A stretch of DNA of 64,000 nucleotides from Kocuria sp. TGY1127_2. GTDB taxonomy: Bacteria; Actinomycetota; Actinomycetes; Actinomycetales; Micrococcaceae. Where the stretch lies: positions 2,728,001 through 2,792,000 of the forward strand of contig NZ_AP022834.1 of NCBI RefSeq assembly GCF_013394385.1, in the 5' to 3' direction. A program made the translations under genes and the position numbers. The notes beneath the pieces are model-generated. The model worked only from the letters and a program-made list of their open reading frames with translations. It had not been told where the DNA came from and did not search any database. Shown here in pieces: positions 36,262 through 44,986 of this stretch. Positions within the stretch are counted from its first letter, which is position 1, and every line of letters starts with the position of its first letter.

Positions 36262-37986
36262 TTATCCCTGAAGTCGGGGCGTTCGGGGTGGCGCCGTCCG
36301 GCGAGGGCCGAGCGCATCGAAGGCAAGACCGATGCCTAGGAGATCGTTGTCCGAATACGCGCGCCCAGCGAATGTCAGACCAACGGGCATCCCGGTATCC
36401 GGCATGGTCCCCATAGGGACGGTGACGCTCGGAATGCCCAGGTGGCGCATGACCAGGTTCCCGTTGGCGACCCACACACCATTGCGCCAGCCCAGGTCCG
36501 CGGAATCTGGATCCACGTCCATATCAGCAGGGGCCACATCGGCCATGGCGGGGAACAGAACGGCGTCAAGGCCCCTCTCCTCCATCCAGTTCTCCAGGTC
36601 GACTCGGCGCGTTTCCTCGAGCCCCGCGACCCCCTGCGCCAATTCGGGGATATCCCGGAAGGAATCAATGGGGTTTTCGCGAATAAATGCGGGATATTCG
36701 GCGATGTCGTCGTCGAATCCGTCGTATCTGTCCGGCAGGGCACCCTCGGGCGCGGGAAAGATCGTCTCGCCATTGACGGCCGCGAGTTCGGAGATTCCTT
36801 CGTCCCCGTTGGCTCGGAGGAAGTCGTCCCAAGCCCACGCGGAAAGGTCCAGGATCTCCCGATCCAAGTACTCAGGTTTGACCAGTCCACGCGTCCGAAT
36901 CGTGGGCGCTCCGGGGCGGTCGCCCTCGTACCGGCTCACCACGGGGAAGTCCACCTCGACGACGCGCGCCCCGGCTTCCTCCAGGTCTGCTTTTGCCTGC
37001 CGCCACAGTTCGACAACGCTCGCCCGTGTCTCGATCCGCCGGCCCGTCGAGCCCCCGATTCCCGGCGCTCGAGCGATTCCTGCTTCGGGATCAGCATTGA
37101 TGTACATCCGGGGAACGCCCAGGGTCAGGCCATTCAGGCGGTCTTTCGCCTCGGTCGTGTTCCGCGCGACCAAAGGGAGGTACGACTCCGGCCGCACGCT
37201 CGAGGATTTGGGGATGTCGACCCAGTCCTGGGACCGCCAGAAGTCGCCGCGGGAATCGGCATCGTCCGCGACGATGACGTCAAGAACCTCGACGAGATCC
37301 GCGGCGGTACGGGTATGCGGAACTACGACGTCCATCGTGGGCACAAGCGGCCAATTGCCCCTCACCGAGATGACTCCGCGAGAAGGGGTATAGGCGAAAA
37401 GAGCGTTGCACGAGGCTGGGGCCCGACCGCTCGACCAGGTCTCCTCCCCTAGCCCGAAGGCCGCGAAACTGGCCGCAGTAGCGGTCCCCGAGCCGTTGGA
37501 GGACCCCGAGCCGAAAGCCGAGGTCAGCCACCCGGCGTTGTACGGACTTTCGGCGCGACCGTAGACGCCGCGCTGCATTCCCCCATTTGCCATGGGCGGC
37601 ATATTGGTCAGGCCGATGCAGATGGCCCCGGCAGCACGGAGCCGCTCGATCGTGAAGGCATCCTTCTGAGCGACCAAATCGGCGAAGGCGGGGCTCCCGG
37701 CCGCGGCGGTCAGGCCCTTGACGAGATAGCTGTCCTTGGCCGTGTAGATGATTCCGTCGAGCGGTCCCAGGGTCTCTCCACGAGCACGGCGTCGGTCCGA
37801 GGCCTGGGCTTCCGCTCTGGCTTCCGGGTTCCGCACGACGACGGCATTGAGACCGGGTCCCCCGGAGTCGTAGGCATCGATGCGGGCGAGATATTCGTCG
37901 AGAATCTGCTCGCACGTGGTTTGCCCCATCTCCATGGCCGCTCGTAGTTCGCGAATGCTGGCTTCTACGACGTCCACTCTTGTCAC
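36262..37986 (-). CDS. Amidase-signature family amidase
   Basis: A 574-residue amidase of the Ser-Ser-Lys class. The first catalytic Lys lies in LDGIIYTAKDSYLVKG. The Gly/Ser-rich signature lies in SAFGSGSSNGSGTATAASFAAFGLG and supplies the two catalytic serines. TPSRGVISVRG follows. The C-terminus (GIPSVTVPMG, PVGLTFAGRAYSDNDLL) is also typical. Its start overlaps the aguA stop by 4 bp, so the two are coupled. Agmatine deiminase makes N-carbamoylputrescine, usually hydrolysed by a nitrilase-type AguB that is missing here. This amidase could replace it, but that is inference; its substrate is otherwise unknown. Confidence 0.85.
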   Translation of the reverse strand: MTRVDVVEASIRELRAAMEMGQTTCEQILDEYLARIDAYDSGGPGLNAVVVRNPEARAEAQASDRRRARGETLGPLDGIIYTAKDSYLVKGLTAAAGSPAFADLVAQKDAFTIERLRAAGAICIGLTNMPPMANGGMQRGVYGRAESPYNAGWLTSAFGSGSSNGSGTATAASFAAFGLGEETWSSGRAPASCNALFAYTPSRGVISVRGNWPLVPTMDVVVPHTRTAADLVEVLDVIVADDADSRGDFWRSQDWVDIPKSSSVRPESYLPLVARNTTEAKDRLNGLTLGVPRMYINADPEAGIARAPGIGGSTGRRIETRASVVELWRQAKADLEEAGARVVEVDFPVVSRYEGDRPGAPTIRTRGLVKPEYLDREILDLSAWAWDDFLRANGDEGISELAAVNGETIFPAPEGALPDRYDGFDDDIAEYPAFIRENPIDSFRDIPELAQGVAGLEETRRVDLENWMEERGLDAVLFPAMADVAPADMDVDPDSADLGWRNGVWVANGNLVMRHLGIPSVTVPMGTMPDTGMPVGLTFAGRAYSDNDLLGIGLAFDALGPRRTAPPRTPRLQG

Positions 37987-39023
37987 GGACGATCACCCGC
38001 CGCGGGCTGCTGCTGGGTGATGCAGTGGATTCCTCCGCCGCGGTCGAAGATCGGCCGCGCTTCGACGGAAACCACTTCTCTTCCGGGATAGGCCTCGGAG
38101 AGGATTTCACGTGCGCGCCCATCGGCGCGATCGTCCCCGAAGGAGCACGCAATGACGGCCCCATTGGCGACGTAATGGTTGATGTAGCTCCAGTCCACGG
38201 GCCCGAAATCGTCGCTGATCCGGCTCGGTGCGGGAACACTCACGATGTTCAGCGGGCGTCCTTCGGCGTCACTCTGGCCTTCGAGCGAGCGGCGGATTTC
38301 CTGCGAGACGGCGTGATCCGGATGCTCCGGATTTTCCTGAGAGTGCACGAGCACGGTGCCAGGGGACGCAAAGGCTGCAACGATATCCACGTGGCCGTTG
38401 GTTCCAAAATCGTCATAGTCCCTCGTCAGTCCGCGAGGAAGCCAGATGACTTTCCGTGCGCCAAGGGTCCGGGCGAGTTCGGACTCGACACGCTGCCGAT
38501 CCGCGTAAGGATTTCGGCGAGGGTCGAGTTGGACGGTTTCGGTCGCGAGGACAGTTCCCTGTCCGTCAGTGTGAATTCCCCCGCCCTCATTGACCAGAAC
38601 GGATGAGACGTGCTCGACGCCTGCAACTTCCGCTGCAAATCGGGCCAGACCAGCGGATTTCTCCCACTCAGCCCACTCATTGGCACCCCAGCCGTTAAAA
38701 ATCCAATCGACCGCGCCGAGGCGTTGCGGATCTTCGACGTCCCGGACAAAAGTCGGTCCGACGTCACGCATCCAGAACTCGTCCACCGGCGCCTCGACGA
38801 TGTCGATGTTGGCCCCCAGCATCCGCCGAGCACGCTGAGTTTCGGAGGGATCAGCGACCATCGTCACGGGCTCGAATTCGGCGATCGTCCGAGCGACCGC
38901 GGCCCAGGCTTCGTAGCCTTCTTCCCGTTGGGTCTCCGAGGAACCGAGCGTTTCTCCACCGCAGGGAAAGGCCATCCAGGTCCGCTCGTGCGGATCCGTC
39001 TCGGCCGGCATGTTCCAGGCCAT
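37983..39023 (-). CDS. aguA: Agmatine deiminase
   Basis: A 346-residue member of the peptidyl-arginine-deiminase/agmatine deiminase family, converting agmatine to N-carbamoylputrescine and ammonia. Expected blocks are present: MPAETDPHERTWMAFP, FWMRDVGPTFV, VLVNEGGGIHTDGQGTVLATE with the active-site His, TNGHVDIVAAF, and the nucleophile Cys334 in FDRGGGIHCITQQQ. The length is right for the family. It heads an operon with an amidase and a permease. The upstream region contains an inverted repeat with the same core as the one before putrescine oxidase, so agmatine and putrescine breakdown are probably co-regulated. Confidence 0.9.
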   Translation of the reverse strand: MAWNMPAETDPHERTWMAFPCGGETLGSSETQREEGYEAWAAVARTIAEFEPVTMVADPSETQRARRMLGANIDIVEAPVDEFWMRDVGPTFVRDVEDPQRLGAVDWIFNGWGANEWAEWEKSAGLARFAAEVAGVEHVSSVLVNEGGGIHTDGQGTVLATETVQLDPRRNPYADRQRVESELARTLGARKVIWLPRGLTRDYDDFGTNGHVDIVAAFASPGTVLVHSQENPEHPDHAVSQEIRRSLEGQSDAEGRPLNIVSVPAPSRISDDFGPVDWSYINHYVANGAVIACSFGDDRADGRAREILSEAYPGREVVSVEARPIFDRGGGIHCITQQQPAAGDRP

Positions 39024-39099
39024 GAGTCCTTCTCTTTTCTCTTCGCGCTACGTCCCAACATGTATCGACGGCCGGCGAAGGCATCTTGTGAGTCCATTT

Positions 39100-39116
39100 A
39101 ACGAACATGGTTCGTT
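39100..39116. promoter_or_regulatory. Putative TetR operator upstream of aguA
   Basis: AACGAA (39100-39105) and TTCGTT (39111-39116) with a 5-bp centre (CATGG), 77 bp upstream of the aguA ATG. It shares core arms and spacing with the perfect 9-bp-arm repeat upstream of puo at 33737-33759. Confidence 0.55.
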
Positions 39117-39253
39117 TACGTTCTCAGCAAGAGTACATGTGATTTGGAATACTGTGAAGGCGATCATGTAGCGACGCCGTAAAAGACGAGCGCGCAAAAG
39201 CGAGGAGCCGAGATGGGACCTCCGGCCCGATGAGCGAGCGAGGCCTCGGGCGC

Positions 39254-39778
39254 TCAGGCGGAATCGACGTCAGACTTCAGGGCGCTCTGATCACGGCCGA
39301 ACAGGGCCTTACCCAGTAGGCCGATCAGCTGCTGAACCTCTTCGGCACGCAACTCGCCCAGAGTCCGCTCCTGAGCACGAAGGACCTGCACCCGCGCAAC
39401 CCTGCGCACTTCATCCCCCTCCGCGGTGGCCCGAATGCGTCGAATGCGCCGGTCTCGACCGTCGGGAATGCGCTCCACCAGTCCCTCGCTCTCCAAACGG
39501 TCAACCAAAGACACGATCTGACTGGGGTCCAGCGTGAGCATCTCCGCCAGCGCCTTCTGCGTTGGCGCTTCATCCTCCCCAGCGAGGCTGAGAACGCTGA
39601 ACGATCTCGCATTCAGGCCGAAATCTTTCAGCTCGCGATTCGCATCGAGGGTGCCGACCGCCCCCAGCTTCTCGAGCAGAAATACTGCATCGCCCGCGAT
39701 TTCGGTGGATTCCAGGGGCATCCCCCCTTCATCTCGGGCATCGCCGACCGTCCGCTGCACATCACATCGCTTGTTCAT
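39254..39778 (-). CDS. MarR-family transcriptional regulator
   Basis: A 174-residue MarR protein: dimerisation helices, then a winged HTH (PTQKALAEMLTLDPSQIVSLVDRLESEGLVER) with wing IPDGRDRRIRRIRAT, and C-terminal helices. The start is uncertain: TTG 39817, ATG 39778 and ATG 39721 (the last with an AAGGGG tract) are in frame; I took 39778. It is divergent from the SDR gene that begins a six-gene catabolic run and probably controls it. A short dyad, CAAT-G-ATTG, near 39799-39807 in the shared region is a candidate operator. Confidence 0.82.
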   Translation of the reverse strand: MNKRCDVQRTVGDARDEGGMPLESTEIAGDAVFLLEKLGAVGTLDANRELKDFGLNARSFSVLSLAGEDEAPTQKALAEMLTLDPSQIVSLVDRLESEGLVERIPDGRDRRIRRIRATAEGDEVRRVARVQVLRAQERTLGELRAEEVQQLIGLLGKALFGRDQSALKSDVDSA

Positions 39779-39870
39779 GAGGACATCATAGAACGAACCA
39801 ATGATTGACTTTTTCAACTAATTGCGTTTAGGTGGCTGCAGATGTCACCCAAATCACATGAGGAGTGGAT

Positions 39871-40794
39871 ATGACGTTGCAGGACAAGGCCATCATCGTG
39901 ACCGGCGCGGGAGCCGGGCTGGGTTTGGCCTACGCTCGTGAGATCGCGCGCCAGGGCGCCAGCGTGGTCGTCAACGACGTCGACCAGATCGTTGCGGATT
40001 CTGCTGTTTCCCGCATCCGGGAAGAGGGCGGCAAAGCCGTCGCGTGTGCCGTACCGGTGGGCACTACCGACGCCGCCACGCTGTTGGTCTCTGCGTCGCT
40101 CAAGGCCTTCGGCCGTCTGGACGGGCTCGTGACCAACGCCGGGATACTCCGGGACAAGTCAGTCCTCAAAATGAGCGACGACGACTTCGACTCGGTGATT
40201 CAAGTTCACCTGCGCGGAACGTTCACCTGCGTTCGAGAGGCCTACCGCCACTTCAAGGAAAACGACGTTCAAGGTTCCATCGTCTGCATCGGCTCTCCAA
40301 CCGGTCAGCGCGGCAACTTCGGCCAAACGAATTATGCCGCCGCCAAAGCAGGAATTGTCGGTATGGTCCGCACCTGGGCCCTGGAAATGAAGAAAGCCGG
40401 CGTGCAGATCAATGCCGCAATACCTGTGGCCTCGACCGCCATGACCCGCACCGTCCCCTATTTCCGTAAAGCCATCGAGGCCGAGGACCGGCAGAGCCCT
40501 ATGCCCGCGTTCTTCCGCCATGACCTAGGGTTCGGCACCGCGGAGGACGTCGCGGGTCTGGTCGCGTACCTCGTCGGCGGCGATCTGGGCGAGACCGGCC
40601 AGGTGCTAGGCATCGGCGGTGACCGGTTGCAAGTGTGGACGCACCCGCTGCCCGAGGCCACCGAATACCACGACGGCGGCTGGAGTTACGACGATCTGGC
40701 CAGGGACCTTCCGGCACTAGTGAGTGCGCACCGCCAACCCGTCGGCGAAGAGTTTCTGCCCCTGCCCGAAGAGCTCCGGCCCGAGGAGAGCTGA
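39871..40794 (+). CDS. Short-chain dehydrogenase/reductase (3-hydroxyacyl-CoA type)
   Basis: A 307-residue SDR. The cofactor motif TGAGAGLG lies at residues 11-18, NAG at 89-91, and the catalytic triad is Ser142, Tyr155 and Lys159 (NYAAAK). The overall pattern, including a C-terminal extension of about 50 residues (GGWSYDDLARDLPALV...), resembles hydroxyacyl-CoA dehydrogenases of the HSD17B4/FabG type. AGGAG lies 5 bases before the ATG at 39871. It is the first gene of an operon that also encodes an acyl-CoA ligase, an acyl-CoA dehydrogenase and a MaoC hydratase, so oxidation of a hydroxyacyl-CoA intermediate is the likely role. Confidence 0.82.
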   Translation: MTLQDKAIIVTGAGAGLGLAYAREIARQGASVVVNDVDQIVADSAVSRIREEGGKAVACAVPVGTTDAATLLVSASLKAFGRLDGLVTNAGILRDKSVLKMSDDDFDSVIQVHLRGTFTCVREAYRHFKENDVQGSIVCIGSPTGQRGNFGQTNYAAAKAGIVGMVRTWALEMKKAGVQINAAIPVASTAMTRTVPYFRKAIEAEDRQSPMPAFFRHDLGFGTAEDVAGLVAYLVGGDLGETGQVLGIGGDRLQVWTHPLPEATEYHDGGWSYDDLARDLPALVSAHRQPVGEEFLPLPEELRPEES

Positions 40795-40796
40795 TC

Positions 40797-41708
40797 ATGT
40801 CTCGCTACGAATGCGCTGTGGACCCCGCACACGTCTCGGCCATCGACATCCATACCCATATCGAGGAAGACTCTCACGGACACCAGTCAATGCCACGGGA
40901 GTTCATCGCTGCCTCGGAAAAGTACTTCAGGTCCGGGGACCGTACTCCGCGTCTGGAGGCCATCGCTCAGAGGTACAGGGATTGGGGCATGGCAGCCGTG
41001 GTGTTCACGGTTGATGCGGAGACCGCACTTCATCACGCCCCCATCAGCTCCGAAGAAATCGCCGAGCAGGCCGCGGACCATGCTGACGTTCTGATCCCCT
41101 TCGGCTCGGTGGACCCCCGCAAGAGTGAAGCGGCAATAGAGCAGGCCCGCACGCTCGTACACGATCACGGTGTCATGGGATTCAAATTCCATCCCTCGCT
41201 CCAGGACTTCGATCCTTCGGATGAGAACTTCTATCCTCTGTGGTCGGCGATCACGGAGCTCGGCGTCCCGGCGCTCTTCCATACAGGCCAGAACGGTATC
41301 GGCGCAGGCATGCGAGGGGGCGGCGGAATCAAAGCGCGATTGTCCCATCCAATGTTGTTGGACGACGTCGCAGCGGATTTTCCCGATCTCGACGTGATCA
41401 TGGCCCATCCTTCGGTTCCGTGGCAGGAGGAAGCCAACTCCATCGCCACGCATAAGACCAATGTCCACATCGACCTGTCCGGCTGGTCGCCTAAGTATTT
41501 CCCCGATTCCCTCGTCCGGGCCACCAATCGATTCTTTCCGGACCGCGTACTGTTCGGCACCGATTACCCCCTTATCCAGCCCGGTGCTTGGCTCAAAGCC
41601 TTCGAGAAAAGGGAATTCCGCGAGGACATTCGCGAGGACATCCTCAAGAACAATGCGGCCCACCTTCTGGGATTGACGCCGCGCGAGAACCCGGGGCAGG
41701 AGGCCTGA
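40797..41708 (+). CDS. Amidohydrolase_2 family metal-dependent hydrolase/decarboxylase
   Basis: A 303-residue TIM-barrel protein. IDIHTHI near residue 15 gives the first metal-binding His pair, GFKFHPSLQDFDP the middle region, MAHPSVPWQEEA another His, and LFGTDYPLIQPG the conserved Asp. These fit the ACMSD/Amidohydro_2 group, whose members are hydrolases or non-oxidative decarboxylases of carboxylated substrates. The ATG at 40797 follows a GAGGAG site and starts 2 bp after the SDR stop. Here it might open a lactone or remove a carboxyl group from an intermediate; the substrate cannot be read. Confidence 0.78.
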   Translation: MSRYECAVDPAHVSAIDIHTHIEEDSHGHQSMPREFIAASEKYFRSGDRTPRLEAIAQRYRDWGMAAVVFTVDAETALHHAPISSEEIAEQAADHADVLIPFGSVDPRKSEAAIEQARTLVHDHGVMGFKFHPSLQDFDPSDENFYPLWSAITELGVPALFHTGQNGIGAGMRGGGGIKARLSHPMLLDDVAADFPDLDVIMAHPSVPWQEEANSIATHKTNVHIDLSGWSPKYFPDSLVRATNRFFPDRVLFGTDYPLIQPGAWLKAFEKREFREDIREDILKNNAAHLLGLTPRENPGQEA

Positions 41709-41709
41709 G

Positions 41710-42915
41710 ATGTCGATGACAGCAGATCCGACTCGGACGCTTTTTCCGCTGTCCGATCCACTGGGAGTTTCCGCCTCGCTGAACGATAGTGAGCGCGGAC
41801 TCGTCCTGACCCTTCAGGAAACCCTCGAGCGTGATGTCGCACCCCTTGTCAACGAGGCGTGGGACCAGGCGCGCTTCCCACAGGCCATCGTGCAACCACT
41901 CGTGGATCTGGATTTGGTGGAACCGGCGGCCCTCGAGGCCGACCCCCGCCCCATATTTCGTGGGTTCCGGTGCTTCACCCTAGCGCGGACGGACGCCTCG
42001 GTGGCAACGTTCCACACGGCACAAGCGGGCTTGTTCCGAACCGCTGTGCTCGAGGGCGGCGACAATCAGATGGTCGCCGAATGGCGCCCCAAGATTGCTT
42101 CCTGGGAACGCTTCGGCGTCTTCTGTCTCACCGAGCCCGAGCACGGTTCCGACGTCGCAGGCGGATTGGCCACCTCGGCCCGGCGCGAGGGCGAGACCTG
42201 GCGAATCAACGGAACCAAACGTTGGATCGGCGCGGCCACCCAGGCTGACTGGTTGGCGATCTTCGCCCGCGACGACGACGATGGCGAGGTCAAAGGTTTC
42301 CTGGTGCCCAGCGAAGCACCCGGTGTCAGCATGGAGACCATTTCCGGCAAAACCGCATTGCGCATCGTGCAGAATGCGGAAATCACGCTGGAGGACGTGT
42401 CGGTCCAGGAGTCGTTGCGCCTGAAGAACGTTCATTCCTTCAAAGACGTCGCAAGGATGTTGCGCCTCATGCGTTCGGACGTCGCGTGGATCGCGGCGGG
42501 CGTGGCCGCAGGGGCGTTCGAGGCGGCACTGCGTTACGTGGACCGGCGCCGGCAGTTCGGGGTACCGCTGGGTTCATTCCAGCTGGTCCAAGAGAAACTG
42601 GCCCGAATGCAAGGAAACGTCGCACAAGCACTGTCACTCTGCGCTTCCTTGTCCGAGGCGCAAGAAAACGGCTCCTACCGCGACGAGCATTCGGCCCTCA
42701 CCAAATCGACCGTGTGTCTTCGTATGCGCGAGACCGTTGCCCTGGCCCGAGAGGTCTGCGGCGGGAACGGAATCACGTTGGAGGCCGACGTCGCCCGGTA
42801 CTTTGCGGATGCCGAAGCCATTTACTCCTACGAGGGGACGCATGAGATCAACAGCTTGATCGTGGGGCGCTCGCTGACCGGTATTGGCTCGTTTCTGCCT
42901 CGCACCAACACATAG
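41710..42915 (+). CDS. Acyl-CoA dehydrogenase (glutaryl-CoA dehydrogenase-like)
   Basis: A 401-residue flavoprotein dehydrogenase introducing a double bond into an acyl-CoA. Family blocks visible are FCLTEPEHGSDVAGGLATSA (FAD/substrate region), NGTKRWIGAAT, VSMETISGKTALRIVQNAEITLEDV, RQFGVPLGSFQLVQEKLARM, and CGGNGITLEADVARYFADAEAIYSYEGTHEIN with the usual C-terminal catalytic Glu in YEGT. The pattern is closest to the glutaryl-CoA/short-branched group. The ATG starts 1 bp after the amidohydrolase stop with AGGAGG upstream. Part of the MarR-linked CoA-dependent catabolic operon. Confidence 0.88.
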   Translation: MSMTADPTRTLFPLSDPLGVSASLNDSERGLVLTLQETLERDVAPLVNEAWDQARFPQAIVQPLVDLDLVEPAALEADPRPIFRGFRCFTLARTDASVATFHTAQAGLFRTAVLEGGDNQMVAEWRPKIASWERFGVFCLTEPEHGSDVAGGLATSARREGETWRINGTKRWIGAATQADWLAIFARDDDDGEVKGFLVPSEAPGVSMETISGKTALRIVQNAEITLEDVSVQESLRLKNVHSFKDVARMLRLMRSDVAWIAAGVAAGAFEAALRYVDRRRQFGVPLGSFQLVQEKLARMQGNVAQALSLCASLSEAQENGSYRDEHSALTKSTVCLRMRETVALAREVCGGNGITLEADVARYFADAEAIYSYEGTHEINSLIVGRSLTGIGSFLPRTNT

Positions 42916-42944
42916 CATCACCGGTCCAGGACGAAGGAGTTCTC

Positions 42945-44450
42945 ATGACCACCATTGAATACGGAATAGGAACCTATCCCGCGCGCCGCGCCAAGATCCG
43001 CGGGGAAGATATCGCTTTCAGCTTCGAGGGATCCGAAACGACGTACGCGGAAGTCGCTGAGCGGGTCAACCGGCTGGCCGACGCTCTCACGACTCTCGGA
43101 ATCCGCCCCGGCGACCGCGTCGCGTACGCGGGGTTCAACCACCCGGCTCTGCTGGAAGTCTTCTTCGCGGCGACGCTGATCGACGCCGTGTGCGTGCTGA
43201 TCAATCCACGGCTTGCGGCTCCGGAAGTCGACTACATCCTGCGCGATTGCACTCCCGCGGTGGTCTTCTACGGCGAGGACCAGGCCCAGAATGCGGACCA
43301 ATTGCGCACGGCTCTGGGCCCGAAGATCACGTGGTTCGGGGTAGACGAGGGTGAGTACGAGCCGTTGGTCGCCAGCGGTGGGACCGACGACGCGACCATT
43401 CCACTCGACGAGAACAATACGGCCCTGATCATGTACACGTCGGGGACCACCGGAAGACCCAAAGGGGTCATGCTCAGCCACCGTGCCCTGCTCTTCCAAT
43501 ACCTCAACGCGCTCATCGGGGAAGACTTTCGGCAGAACGACGTCAACCTCGCTGCGGCCCCGCTGTTTCACATCGCTGGTTTGAACATGCTGGCAGTCCC
43601 CACGTTCATGATGGGCGGACGGATTCTCATCCATCGACGGTTCAAAGCGGCCGATGCGCTCAAAGCCCTCACGGAACACCGGGTGAACACGGCGTTCATG
43701 GTTCCGGCGATGCTCGATGCGCTGTCCCACGAAGAGGGGTTCGACGAAGCGGACTTGTCCATGCTGCGAAATCTCATGGTCGGCGGCGCTCCGTTGCCCG
43801 AGCGCATGTTCCGCACGTGGGCGGCCAAGGGGATCTCCATCAGCCAAGGATTCGGGATGACCGAGACGGCCCCTGGCGTGAGGATGCTCGATCCGCGAGA
43901 CGGCATAGTCAAAGCCGGCACGGCGGGCAAAGAGCACTTCTTCACCGAGTCGCGCATCGTCGATCTGGACGGCAAAGATGTGGCATCCGGCCAGGCAGGG
44001 GAAATCTGGGCCCACGGCCCAAACCTCATGAGTGGTTATTGGGGAAAGCCGGAGGAAACCGCCTCGGTGCTGCAGGACGGCTGGTACCACACCGGCGACG
44101 TCGGAAGCGTAGACGACGAGGGCTATCTGCGCGTCCACGATCGCATGAAGGACATGTACATCTCCGGCGGAGAAAACGTATATCCGGCCGAGGTGGAGAA
44201 CGCCCTGCTCAACATCCCGGCTGTCTCGGAAGCGGCCGTGATCGGCGTCGAGGACGAGCGATGGGGTGAATCCGGAGTGGCCTTCGTGGTCCTCGAATCC
44301 GCGGCAAGCCACACGGGAAACCAAATCCGCGAACACTTGGCGAAGCGCTTGGCCAAGTACAAGATTCCCCGCGAAGTCCTGGTGGTCGGGGAAATGCCTC
44401 GGACCACCACGGGAAAGATCCAGAAGAACCTTTTGCGCAAGACCTACTGA
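42945..44450 (+). CDS. AMP-forming acyl-CoA synthetase
   Basis: A 501-residue adenylate-forming ligase that activates a carboxylic acid to its CoA thioester. The P-loop YTSGTTGRPKGVM is near residue 164, QGFGMTETAP supplies the A5 motif, TGDVGSVDDEGYLRVHDRMKDMYISGGENVYPAEVE covers A7/A8, and TTGKIQK near the C-terminus carries the A10 catalytic Lys. It resembles medium/long-chain or aryl-acid ligases of Actinobacteria. It probably performs the first step of the pathway encoded by this operon. Confidence 0.9.
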   Translation: MTTIEYGIGTYPARRAKIRGEDIAFSFEGSETTYAEVAERVNRLADALTTLGIRPGDRVAYAGFNHPALLEVFFAATLIDAVCVLINPRLAAPEVDYILRDCTPAVVFYGEDQAQNADQLRTALGPKITWFGVDEGEYEPLVASGGTDDATIPLDENNTALIMYTSGTTGRPKGVMLSHRALLFQYLNALIGEDFRQNDVNLAAAPLFHIAGLNMLAVPTFMMGGRILIHRRFKAADALKALTEHRVNTAFMVPAMLDALSHEEGFDEADLSMLRNLMVGGAPLPERMFRTWAAKGISISQGFGMTETAPGVRMLDPRDGIVKAGTAGKEHFFTESRIVDLDGKDVASGQAGEIWAHGPNLMSGYWGKPEETASVLQDGWYHTGDVGSVDDEGYLRVHDRMKDMYISGGENVYPAEVENALLNIPAVSEAAVIGVEDERWGESGVAFVVLESAASHTGNQIREHLAKRLAKYKIPREVLVVGEMPRTTTGKIQKNLLRKTY

Positions 44451-44493
44451 TCCCCACGGGATCACAACAACAGCACAACGTCAGGAGACCACC

Positions 44494-44949
44494 ATGGCCA
44501 TCGTCAACACCACTCTCGCCGAACTCAAGGACCTCGTGGGCAAAGAACTCGGCCCCTGCAAGGCCCAGAGAATCACCCAGGAGCAGGTCAATACGTTCGC
44601 GGATGCCACCGGCGACCACCAGTACATCCACGTCGACCCCGAGCGTGCCAAGAACGGTCCGTACGGGACGACGATCGCCCACGGATTCTTAACGCTGTCC
44701 CTCACCTTGCCGATGTTTGCCGAAATCCTCGACGTCACGGATGTTTCCACCAAGATCAACTACGGCTTGGAGAAGGTTCGTTTCCCTTCTCCCGTGAAAG
44801 TCGGAGACCGCGTCTGCATGACCTCGATTCTCGCGGAGGTCAAGGACATCGAAGGCGGGGTCCAGGTGGAGATCGACAACGCGGTGACATCCGAGGGCGC
44901 GTCCAAGCCGGCCGTCGTCGCCCGGTCCGTCTTGAGGTTCTACTCGTGA
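44494..44949 (+). CDS. MaoC-like enoyl-CoA hydratase
   Basis: A 151-residue hot-dog-fold hydratase. The catalytic signature FADATGDHQYIHVDPERAKNGPYGTTIAHGFLTLSL contains the expected Asp and His of the R-specific hydratase 2 motif. Length is typical for single-domain MaoC proteins. The ATG at 44494 has AGGAGA upstream. It would add water to the enoyl-CoA made by the acyl-CoA dehydrogenase two genes upstream, giving the substrate of the SDR at the start of the operon, so ligase, dehydrogenase, hydratase and SDR form one beta-oxidation-like cycle. Confidence 0.88.
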   Translation: MAIVNTTLAELKDLVGKELGPCKAQRITQEQVNTFADATGDHQYIHVDPERAKNGPYGTTIAHGFLTLSLTLPMFAEILDVTDVSTKINYGLEKVRFPSPVKVGDRVCMTSILAEVKDIEGGVQVEIDNAVTSEGASKPAVVARSVLRFYS

Positions 44950-44986
44950 TGCCACGGCGTCAGTCAGCAGAGAGGCCAGATAAAAA

